This document shows positions 1 to 5,531 of a stretch of DNA of 5,569 bases, in pieces; position 1 is the stretch's first letter, and each line of letters opens with the position of its first letter. The stretch is from Actinomyces sp. (GTDB lineage: Bacteria; Actinomycetota; Actinomycetes; Actinomycetales; Actinomycetaceae). Both the position numbers and the translations under genes were made by a program. The stretch lies in contig DUQT01000020.1 in assembly GCA_012837655.1 (NCBI GenBank), positions 1 to 5,569 of the forward strand. The letters run 5' to 3'. The notes beneath the pieces were generated by a model. It made no database searches, was not told the DNA's origin, and saw only the letters and a program-made list of their open reading frames with translations.

Positions 1-275
1 CCGATCCAACGGATCCCGGTGAGCCCTCGGAGCCTACCGAACCAACCGATCCTTCAGATCCGGCCGAGCCCACCGCGCCGACGGATGAAACGAATCCGTC
101 TGATCAGACTCAACCATCTGATCCGACGGTCTCGACGGATCCGTCCAAGCCAGGTGATCACAATGATCCACTGGCTAAGACCGGTGTGAATGTTGCGGGT
201 CTGGCGTTTGCCGGCATCGCCCTCCTACTGGGAGGCGCAGTAATAGTCGCTTTGCGTCGCCACAAGTTCATGTAG
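1..275 (+). CDS. C-terminal end of a sortase-anchored cell-surface protein (partial, LAKTG signal)
   Basis: The gene enters from the left edge; its reading frame starts at base 3 and 90 residues are visible before TAG at 273-275. Visible residues 1-56 are a low-complexity linker of Pro, Asp, Glu, Thr and Ser built on short DP/EP/TDP units, typical of wall-spanning stalks. LAKTG follows at 171-185, then a hydrophobic stretch of about 23 residues and the basic tail RRHKFM. This is the standard tripartite sorting signal: sortase would cut between Thr and Gly and attach the protein to the cell wall. An Ala at the second position (LAxTG) is known for class E sortases of Actinobacteria. The ectodomain lies outside the window, so it could be an adhesin, a pilin-like protein or a surface enzyme. 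The terminator at 387-426 would end its transcript. Confidence is high for the anchor and nil for the specific role. Confidence 0.9.
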   Translation, partial: DPTDPGEPSEPTEPTDPSDPAEPTAPTDETNPSDQTQPSDPTVSTDPSKPGDHNDPLAKTGVNVAGLAFAGIALLLGGAVIVALRRHKFM

Positions 276-304
276 TTCGGTCAGTGGCTCCTTCATGAAG
301 CACG

Positions 305-335
305 CTACGTCGTGAAGCACCTGCTTTTGACGTAG
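305..335 (+). other. Imperfect hairpin in the 3' region after the surface-protein gene
   Basis: CTACGTC (305-311) pairs perfectly with GACGTAG (329-335). Inside it, AAGC (315-318) pairs with GCTT (323-326) around a four-base loop, with a small mismatch between the two helices. No T-run follows, so it is not a conventional intrinsic terminator. A weaker hairpin (GTTCA 342-346 with TGAAC 353-357) comes next. Both lie between the surface-protein stop codon and the terminator at 387-426, so they probably belong to that gene's 3' untranslated region. They could protect the mRNA end or be part of a small RNA; neither is shown. Confidence 0.4.
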
Positions 336-386
336 TTCGCGGTTCAATGGAGTGAACGCTACAGGAACTAGCTTCATTTGAGGCTG

Positions 387-426
387 AGACTGGGAGTCTG
401 CGCTTGCGCGTGGACTCCCAGTTTTT
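387..426 (+). terminator. Rho-independent terminator of the surface-protein transcript
   Basis: A perfect 10-bp stem, ACTGGGAGTC (389-398) with GACTCCCAGT (413-422), encloses a 14-base loop. The stem can be extended outward by one G-U and one A-U pair, and the GC-rich loop can pair further with itself. The 3' arm runs directly into TTTTT (422-426), then GTT. This is a textbook intrinsic terminator on the + strand. It separates the surface-protein gene from the PTS operon, implying that the operon needs its own promoter. Confidence 0.9.
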
Positions 427-508
427 GTTATTCTCCAACTCAAGTGGGTTATGACACCAACCACAAAATGAGAATATTTTCAGACAAGAAGCACTCCCAC
501 CCACCTTG

Positions 509-538
509 TTGCAAGAAAAGACGTCCAGAGAGTATACT
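509..538 (+). promoter_or_regulatory. Predicted housekeeping-sigma promoter of the PTS operon
   Basis: A -35-like TTGCAA at 509-514 and a -10 TATACT at 533-538 are separated by 18 bases. The -10 differs from TATAAT at one position and the -35 from TTGACA at two. Transcription would begin near 544-547, so the mRNA would carry the RAT about 16-18 bases from its 5' end and have a leader of roughly 90 bases. The upstream terminator and the RAT just downstream both support this placement. A short inverted repeat, CTTG-TTG-CAAG (505-515), overlaps the -35, but I do not claim it as an operator. Confidence 0.65.
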
Positions 539-561
539 ATTCCGTGAGTTAATCGCTCTTT

Positions 562-589
562 GGGTGTTACTGCATATGCAGGCATGACC
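562..589 (+). promoter_or_regulatory. Ribonucleic antiterminator (RAT) site for the BglG/GlcT-family protein
   Basis: The stretch contains GTGTTACTG (564-572), a short loop, and CAGGCATGACC (579-589). This closely matches the RAT of bgl, sac, lic and ptsG operons (GG-n-TTGTTACTG ... CAGGCA-nn-ACC, from memory). CTGCATATGCAG (570-581) is a perfect palindrome forming the upper stem. GG (563-564) with CC (588-589) closes the base, leaving the asymmetric internal loops bound by a CAT-domain dimer. The GGCATGA form resembles the ptsG/GlcT RAT more than bgl/sac. It lies 45 bases upstream of the antiterminator gene, implying autoregulation of the whole operon. A TTG-initiated frame runs through it, but that is not a plausible gene start. 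Confidence 0.88.
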
Positions 590-620
590 AGTTATGAGTC
601 GGGCGGGTGCCCGGTGTGCT
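581..620 (+). promoter_or_regulatory. Possible attenuator stem overlapping the RAT
   Basis: The 3' half of the RAT (GGCATG-A-CC, 581-589) can pair with GGTGTGCT (613-620), using some G-U pairs and a bulged A587. Inside this, CGGGC (600-604) pairs with GCCCG (609-613) around a GGGT loop. The outer helix cannot coexist with the RAT hairpin, which is the geometry expected of a RAT-controlled terminator. However, no T-run follows (the next bases are CAACG), so it is not a classical intrinsic terminator. Some actinobacterial terminators lack U-tracts; control of translation is the other possibility. Pairing was found by eye, without energy calculation. Confidence 0.45.
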
Positions 621-634
621 CAACGAGGAGCAGG

Positions 635-1462
635 ATGGTCGACAACACAGCCCAAGTAGTACGAGCCTTCAACAACAATGCAGTTCTTGCCTCTATTGGC
701 GAGGACGAATTTGTGCTGGCCGGACGCGGAATCGGGTTTGGTAGGAAGCCAGGGGACTCAATAGACCTTGATTCGGTACAGCAGCAATACATTGAGGCTA
801 GTAGCGACAGAGTTGAGTTCCTGAAATCCGTTAACTCTCTAGACCCAAAGCTTATTGGCACGGTTTCCACCGCTGTTGAACTGGCTGCGGACATGCTCGG
901 AGAGTTAGACCCCTCGGTGTACGTAGTTTTGTCAGATCACTTGGCGTTTGCAGTTCAGCGGCATCGCACGGGACAAAGCATCGTTAACCACTTAACTGAA
1001 GAGGTTAAAGCTGTATTTCCGCGCGAATTTGCTGCCGCGAAAGCTGTCACCCAGTACGTGAACACAACTCTAGACGTACAACTCCCAGAAGATGAGGCCG
1101 CGTTCATTGCGTTGCATTTGAATGCTGCCCGCACTGGAAACTCAATCAAGCGTCCCCTCAATATTGCGAACCAACTTGCAACTGCCGTGACCTTAGTTCA
1201 GGAGCATTTTGGCGAAGCTGATGAGGAACGTTTGGAAGAACTTTTGCACTCCGTTCGACAACTCATCCAACGCACGAACAAGGGAATCGCCCGCAAGAAT
1301 CGGGTAGCCCGGTTGATTGAAACCAGCCTGCCCGAAGAAGTGGGCGTTGCTCGTGCGGTCATCAACAGTATTGCCGGAAGTCGAAACCAATCTGAGCTAG
1401 ATGGTGAAGCCGCTTTCTTCGCGTGCTTCCTCCATGGCTGGCGACAAGACACTTCCGCATAA
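635..1462 (+). CDS. BglG/LicT/GlcT-family transcriptional antiterminator (CAT-PRD1-PRD2)
   Basis: The product is a cytoplasmic RNA-binding regulator that stops premature termination by clamping the RAT hairpin. I chose ATG at 635 because GAGGAG (625-630) precedes it by 4 bases and the protein then starts, as the family does, with the CAT domain; at 275 residues it has normal length. In-frame upstream starts run through the RAT. Residues 1-55 are the CAT domain, with FNNN, then GRGIGFGRKPGD. PRD1 follows, with His102 in LSDHLAFAVQR and His161 in EAAFIALHL, matching the 59-residue spacing of LicT His100/His159. PRD2 carries His205 and His267, spaced 62 apart like LicT His207/His269, but in altered local motifs. 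By family precedent, phosphorylation of PRD1 by the cognate EIIB inactivates the protein when sugar is absent. The RAT in its leader and the permease gene 26 bases downstream make a GlcT-like role most likely; BglG- or LicT-like is the alternative. Confidence 0.9.
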   Translation: MVDNTAQVVRAFNNNAVLASIGEDEFVLAGRGIGFGRKPGDSIDLDSVQQQYIEASSDRVEFLKSVNSLDPKLIGTVSTAVELAADMLGELDPSVYVVLSDHLAFAVQRHRTGQSIVNHLTEEVKAVFPREFAAAKAVTQYVNTTLDVQLPEDEAAFIALHLNAARTGNSIKRPLNIANQLATAVTLVQEHFGEADEERLEELLHSVRQLIQRTNKGIARKNRVARLIETSLPEEVGVARAVINSIAGSRNQSELDGEAAFFACFLHGWRQDTSA

Positions 1463-1488
1463 CACAACACAGGAGAGGAGCCTTCGTC

Positions 1489-3075
1489 GTGGGAGGCAAA
1501 ATAATGGAGAGCTTGCAAAAGCTCGGTAAGGCCCTAATGGGTGCTGTGGCAGTCATGCCAGTCGCCGCGATCCTCATGGGTATTGGTTACTGGATTGACC
1601 CGGACGGTTGGGGTGCAAACAACTGGGTAGCAGCAGTTCTTATTACTGCTGGCGCAGCTGTTCTGGATAACCTCGGCTGGATCTTTGCTATTGCGATTGC
1701 ATTCGGACTTGCACGCGACCACAACGGCGCGTCCGCGCTGTCCGGTTTCTTGGGATTCGCAACAGTTACCCTTCTGCTTGCTCCGGAAAAGGTTGCAGGC
1801 TTTAAGGGCATCGACCTCGAAAATCTGACTGACGAGCAGGCACTTGCCTGGGCTTCCCAAGGTTGGGCGGCTGTCAACGGTAAGAACGTGCTGTTCGGTA
1901 TTTTGGTTGGCCTGCTAGCTGCATGGTGCTACAACCGCTTCCACAGGACTCGTCTACCGGAGTTCCTCGCATTCTTCTCGGGCCGTCGCCTCGTCCCGAT
2001 TATGACGTCGCTGTTCTCGATTCTGCTTGCAGGTGCGCTGTTCCTGCTGTGGCCACTGCTGTACTCGGCACTGTTCAACTTCGGTGAAGCAATCCAGGGC
2101 ATGAGTGCGATCGGCGCAGGTATTTACGCTGTTGTAAACCGCCTGCTGATCCCGACGGGTCTGCACCACGCTTTGAACTCGATCTTCTGGTTCGACATCA
2201 TCGGCATTAACGATATTGGTAAGTTCCTCGGTGGCGCCGCCACGCTCGCAGACGCTGCTGCAGCTACGGATGCGGCTTCCTGCCCGGGCATGTGGACCGG
2301 TTCAACCTGTGAGGTTGTAGGTATTGTTGGCCGCTACCAGGCTGGCTTCTTCCCCGTCATGATGTTCGGCCTTCCGGGTGCTGCTCTGGCAATGTACCTG
2401 CGCGCTGACTCCAAGGCGAAGAAGACTGTTGCTTCGCTTATGCTGGCTGGCGCTCTTGCTTCGTTCTTCACTGGTGTTACCGAGCCCCTCGAGTTCTCCT
2501 TCATGTTCCTCGCTCCGGCTCTGTACCTGGTTCACGCCCTCCTCACCGGTATTTCGGTGTTCATTGCGGCGACCTTCCATTGGACTGCAGGCTTCGGCTT
2601 CTCGGCTGGTTTCGTTGACATGATCCTGTCTGCGCAGAACCCGATCGCAAACAAGTGGTACATGCTCCTAGTCCTAGGTGTTATCTACTTCTTCGTCTAC
2701 TTCGGCATCTTCTACTTACTGATCGGTGCGTTCAACCTGAAGACGCCTGGTCGTGGTGATGACGTCGATTCTGGTGCAATGGAAGTTAAGGCCGGCGAGG
2801 CCTCGGATATCGCTAAGACCATCATTGAGGGTCTTGGTGGCGCTGCAAACATCAAGTCGATTGATTACTGCGCAACCCGTCTTCGCACCGTAGTTAATGA
2901 CAATGTGAAGGTTTCAGAGAAGACTATTAAGAGCGCTGGCGTTGCCGGTATCATCCGGCCGTCCCAGTACTCCGTCCAGGTTGTAATCGGCCCGGATGTG
3001 CAGTTCGTTTACGACGACGTCGCAGATCTTCTTAAAGCCTCTGAAGTTTCACTAGAGGGTGAAAAGGAAGTCTAA
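1489..3075 (+). CDS. PTS sugar permease EIICB, glucose/N-acetylglucosamine family (NagE/PtsG-like)
   Basis: This integral membrane protein imports a sugar while phosphorylating it. I prefer GTG at 1489 (528 residues): AGGAGAGGAG (1471-1480) lies 8 bases upstream, and the amphipathic N-terminus MGGKIMESLQKLGKALM has the length usual for the family. ATG at 1504 (523 residues, GGGAGG at 1491-1496) is a fair alternative. EIIC covers about residues 1-413, with many hydrophobic helices, the sugar-site motif IPTGLHHALN around His226/His227, and GVTEPLEF (329-336, Glu332). A linker starting FNLKTPGR (from 414) leads to EIIB (439 to about 520), where Cys461 in IDYCATRLR is the phosphorylation site. 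There is no EIIA domain; the next gene supplies it. IPTGLHHALN, RYQAGFFPVMMFGLPGAALAMY and GVTEPLEFSFMFLAP resemble NagE more than glucose PtsG, favouring GlcNAc. Glucose or another hexose cannot be excluded. Cys265 and Cys274 lie in an inserted loop. Confidence 0.93.
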   Translation: MGGKIMESLQKLGKALMGAVAVMPVAAILMGIGYWIDPDGWGANNWVAAVLITAGAAVLDNLGWIFAIAIAFGLARDHNGASALSGFLGFATVTLLLAPEKVAGFKGIDLENLTDEQALAWASQGWAAVNGKNVLFGILVGLLAAWCYNRFHRTRLPEFLAFFSGRRLVPIMTSLFSILLAGALFLLWPLLYSALFNFGEAIQGMSAIGAGIYAVVNRLLIPTGLHHALNSIFWFDIIGINDIGKFLGGAATLADAAAATDAASCPGMWTGSTCEVVGIVGRYQAGFFPVMMFGLPGAALAMYLRADSKAKKTVASLMLAGALASFFTGVTEPLEFSFMFLAPALYLVHALLTGISVFIAATFHWTAGFGFSAGFVDMILSAQNPIANKWYMLLVLGVIYFFVYFGIFYLLIGAFNLKTPGRGDDVDSGAMEVKAGEASDIAKTIIEGLGGAANIKSIDYCATRLRTVVNDNVKVSEKTIKSAGVAGIIRPSQYSVQVVIGPDVQFVYDDVADLLKASEVSLEGEKEV

Positions 3076-3557
3076 TGTTTGGCCTTGGCAAGAAAAAAAT
3101 CAAACTTTACCCGGTTTTCGAAGGGCGCGTAGTCTCTTTTGATGACGTTCCCGACGAAATGTTCCAGCAGCGAATGCTGGGCGAAGGATACGCGGTAGTT
3201 CCTAACGAAGTTGAGACGCTAGACGTCCTCGCTCCGGTTGATGGAACTGTGTCAAAGACTTTTAAGACTTTGCACGCGTTTGCGATTCAAACTTCGGAAG
3301 GCCTTGACGTACTGGTTCACATTGGTTTGGGAACCGTTGAGCTTGGAGGGAAGGGCTTTGAACAACTCGTCCCCAAGGGCACAAGCGTTAAGGCTGGAGA
3401 ACCGATTATTCGAGTCGACGCTGCCGCGGTTCGCGCTGCCGGCAAAGACCTGGTAACTCCGGTGGTTTTCACCAAGAAGAAGCAGGTCGCAAAGGTCGAT
3501 ATCACGGAGGGAGACGCAGTTCTTTCCAAAGTGTGTTGCAAGGTCAAGTTAGCGTAA
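3075..3557 (+). CDS. crr: PTS EIIA component, glucose family (Crr-like)
   Basis: This 160-residue soluble protein carries phosphate from HPr to the EIIB domain of the permease. It has the full EIIA-Glc fold signature: VFEGRVVSFDDVPDEMF near the start, LAPVDGTV (52-59), LHAFAIQTSEG with His67, and LDVLVHIGLGTVEL with His82. His82 is the expected phosphoryl acceptor and His67 the supporting His, 15 residues apart as in E. coli Crr (His75/His90). PVVFTKK follows near the C-terminus, which ends in an unusual KVCCKVKLA. The N-terminal 11 residues are short and lysine-rich. Its ATG overlaps the permease stop codon by one base (TAATG), implying translational coupling and matched amounts of both halves. 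In enteric bacteria EIIA-Glc also regulates other transporters; nothing here shows that role. Confidence 0.95.
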   Translation: MFGLGKKKIKLYPVFEGRVVSFDDVPDEMFQQRMLGEGYAVVPNEVETLDVLAPVDGTVSKTFKTLHAFAIQTSEGLDVLVHIGLGTVELGGKGFEQLVPKGTSVKAGEPIIRVDAAAVRAAGKDLVTPVVFTKKKQVAKVDITEGDAVLSKVCCKVKLA

Positions 3558-3572
3558 GCGAAAGCGAAGAAT

Positions 3573-3836
3573 ATGGTTACCAGAACCGTTAAGGTCGCCT
3601 CAAAGGTCGGCCTACATGCTCGGCCCGCAGCCATTTTTGTGGATGCAGCTGAGGAATCCGATTACGACATCACGATCAGCTTCGACGGCGAAGAGGCGGA
3701 TGCAACTTCGATTCTTGACGTCATGGCACTTGGTGCGATGCACGGCGATGAAGTAACTCTGTCTGCTGAAGAAGATGAAGCGGCTGCGGACCTCGACAGG
3801 CTTGTTGAGCTACTCAGCCAGGATCTAGAAAGTTAA
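3573..3836 (+). CDS. ptsH: HPr, phosphocarrier protein of the PTS
   Basis: HPr is the small cytoplasmic carrier that takes phosphate from Enzyme I and hands it to EIIA proteins. The 87-residue protein has normal HPr length. His15 sits in VGLHARPAA, the standard active-site motif with Arg17 and Pro18. Ser46 lies in TSILDVMALGA, where Gram-positive HPr carries the serine used by HPr kinase. Most Actinobacteria are thought to lack that kinase, so its use here is uncertain. The protein is strongly acidic, especially after residue 57. The gene lies 15 bases after crr. Its ribosome site is poor (GCGAAGA at 3565-3571, with no GGAG), unlike its neighbours, so translation may depend on coupling to the gene before. 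No other in-frame start gives the motif at the right place. Confidence 0.96.
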   Translation: MVTRTVKVASKVGLHARPAAIFVDAAEESDYDITISFDGEEADATSILDVMALGAMHGDEVTLSAEEDEAAADLDRLVELLSQDLES

Positions 3837-3843
3837 GGAGAGG
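3835..3843 (+). promoter_or_regulatory. Strong ribosome binding site of ptsI
   Basis: AAGGAGAGG begins inside the ptsH stop codon (TAAGGAG) and places AAGGAG 9 bases before the ATG at 3850. It fixes the start of Enzyme I. It contrasts with the poor site in front of ptsH, suggesting that Enzyme I is initiated independently. Confidence 0.8.
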
Positions 3844-3849
3844 CCGATT

Positions 3850-5517
3850 ATGGCGGATACGTTGACCGGTATTGGTGTTAGTCCGGGTATTGCTCATGCC
3901 CCGGTAGTTCGGGTGACTGAAGCGCCCGGGTATGACCAGTCTGAACAGCCAAGTACAGATATAGAATCTGACGGTGAGCGTATCCGCCAGGCTCTCCTCG
4001 GCGTTTCCGAGGACCTGAAGGCGCTTGCCGAGGCTTCCCCGGAAGAGTCGAAAAAGATTTTGCAGACCACGGCCTCGCTTGCCAAGGATAAAGGGCTCGC
4101 GAAGGCCAGTATCAAGCAGTTGAAGTCCCACGGCGTGACTGCCTCAGTACATTTGGCCGTGGAAGAATACGCGGCGAAGTTCATGCGCCTGGGCGGCTAT
4201 TTCGCTGAGCGTGTAACCGACCTGTACGACGTGCGCGACCGCGTGATTGCCAAGTTGTTGGGCCAACCTGCGCCGGGGATCCCGGAACTTTCCGAACCAG
4301 CCATCCTCGTCGCGCGCGACCTATCCCCCGCCGATACGGCAACCATGGACGTTCATAAAGTCCTTGGGATCATCATGCGCGAGGGCGGAGTTACGTCGCA
4401 CGCCGCGATTTTGTGCGCGCAACTTGGGATTCCCGCTATTGTGCACGTTACAGAGGCCGACCGCCTTGCAGAAGGCCAGATGGTCGCTATTGATGGCAAC
4501 GCCGGCGTTGTGTTTGTGGAACCCGATGAGGCGTCTGTTTCAGAACTTGAATCGTTTGCCGCTGCGCGTGAGGGCGTGATTAACCAGTTCTCCGGACCGG
4601 GTGCCACTTCGGATGGGCATCACGTGGGACTGCTCGCCAATATTGGCACGGTTTCTGATGCCGTGTTTGCAGGACAGAACGAGGACGTTGAAGGTATCGG
4701 CTTGTTCCGCACCGAGTTCATGTTCCTCGGAAAAGCGTCAGCTCCAACGCTTGAGGAGCAGACGAAGGAGTACACGCGCGTTCTTCGCGCGATGGGTGAC
4801 CGTAAGGTTGTTGTCCGCACGCTAGATGCGGGCGCTGATAAGCCGCTTGCGTTTGCCTCAACTCGTGAAGAGGAAAACCCGGCGCTCGGACAGCGCGGCC
4901 TGCGCCTATCCATGGTTCGCGAAGACTTGATTGACACGCAGCTGCAGGCTCTCGCAGCTGCGGATAGCCAGACGGATGCGGACCTGTGGGTAATGGCTCC
5001 AATGGTTTCCACCATTGAGGAAGCCCGCTGGTTCGCTGATCACGCGCGGGCCGCTGGTCTGAAACGCGTCGGCATCATGATTGAGGTGCCGGCAGCCGCG
5101 CTACGCGCCAAGAAACTAGCGAAGGTTGTGGATTTCTTCTCGATTGGCTCTAACGATTTGGCGCAGTACACGATGGCTGCCGACCGCACCGATGCTGTAC
5201 ATGCCCAGTTGCTGAACCCGTGGCAGCCAGCCGTTCTGGATCTGTTTGCCGCTGCCGGCGAGGCCGACGTCCCTGTCGGCGTGTGCGGTGAAGCTGGTGG
5301 CGATCCCCTGCTAGCCGTAGTCCTCGTTGGACTTGGCGTGGCCACGCTGTCGATGGCTCCGCGAAAGATTCCAGCCGTGCGAGCTGCTTTGGCGTTGCAT
5401 TCCTTGGAAGATTGCCAGCGGATCGCGCGCGCGGCCAGGGACGCTGACACCGCTGATGAGGCCCGCGCCGCAGCTCTAGAAGCCGCTAATCCAACCCTGC
5501 GGAGCATCGTGGCCTAA
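3850..5517 (+). CDS. ptsI: Enzyme I (phosphoenolpyruvate-protein phosphotransferase) of the PTS
   Basis: Enzyme I autophosphorylates from PEP and passes the phosphate to HPr, the first step shared by all PTS sugars. The 555 residues start with GIGVSPGIA and are slightly shorter than the roughly 570-575 usual in the family, without an obvious missing domain. The N-terminal half contains the HPr-binding helices (about 30-140, including YFAERVTDLYDVRDRV) and the swivelling phosphohistidine domain with His184 in GGVTSHAAI. The C-terminal barrel (about 245-535) has the PEP and Mg sites: GIGLFRTEFMF with Arg287, VVRTLDAGADKPL with Arg323, REENPALGQR, GIMIEVPAAAL, SIGSNDLAQYTMAADR, and the catalytic Cys479 in GVCGEAGGDP. 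All expected catalytic residues are present. It is the last gene of the operon, 13 bases after ptsH. The GGVTSH and SIGSNDL context fits Enzyme I rather than PEP synthase or pyruvate phosphate dikinase. Confidence 0.97.
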   Translation: MADTLTGIGVSPGIAHAPVVRVTEAPGYDQSEQPSTDIESDGERIRQALLGVSEDLKALAEASPEESKKILQTTASLAKDKGLAKASIKQLKSHGVTASVHLAVEEYAAKFMRLGGYFAERVTDLYDVRDRVIAKLLGQPAPGIPELSEPAILVARDLSPADTATMDVHKVLGIIMREGGVTSHAAILCAQLGIPAIVHVTEADRLAEGQMVAIDGNAGVVFVEPDEASVSELESFAAAREGVINQFSGPGATSDGHHVGLLANIGTVSDAVFAGQNEDVEGIGLFRTEFMFLGKASAPTLEEQTKEYTRVLRAMGDRKVVVRTLDAGADKPLAFASTREEENPALGQRGLRLSMVREDLIDTQLQALAAADSQTDADLWVMAPMVSTIEEARWFADHARAAGLKRVGIMIEVPAAALRAKKLAKVVDFFSIGSNDLAQYTMAADRTDAVHAQLLNPWQPAVLDLFAAAGEADVPVGVCGEAGGDPLLAVVLVGLGVATLSMAPRKIPAVRAALALHSLEDCQRIARAARDADTADEARAAALEAANPTLRSIVA

Positions 5518-5531
5518 CAGCACCCCACAGT

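Noticed and set aside
3..170. Tandem DNA repeat in the surface-protein linker
   Set aside because: The repetition is at the level of Asp-Pro/Glu-Pro residues with variable codons; no exact repeat unit is long enough to annotate.
451..480. A second possible promoter (ATGACA, then TATTTT 18 bases later)
   Set aside because: Both boxes are weak compared with TTGCAA/TATACT downstream, and nothing requires a second start.
441..508. Inverted repeat CAAGTGGGT (441-449) with ACCCACCTTG (499-508)
   Set aside because: It contains a bulge, spans about 50 bases and has no T-run or obvious operator symmetry; chance is likely.
268..585. A 105-codon minus-strand open frame across the intergenic region
   Set aside because: It overlaps the terminator, promoter and RAT, and its sequence shows no recognisable domain.
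378..587. A 69-codon + strand open frame in the intergenic region
   Set aside because: It runs through the terminator, promoter and RAT, has no ribosome site and a low-complexity product.
560..634. N-terminal extension of the antiterminator from TTG at 560 or ATG at 584
   Set aside because: It would translate the RAT and attenuator, has no ribosome site, and adds 17-25 residues before the normal CAT-domain start.
5040..5507. A 155-codon open frame on the minus strand
   Set aside because: It lies wholly inside the conserved ptsI gene; its Ala/Ser/Arg-rich composition is that of an antisense shadow in GC-rich DNA.
5508..5531. Possible terminator after ptsI (GTGG with CCAC, then AGTTT)
   Set aside because: Only a 4-bp stem with a long loop and three T's; too weak to call. 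The true terminator may lie beyond the window.
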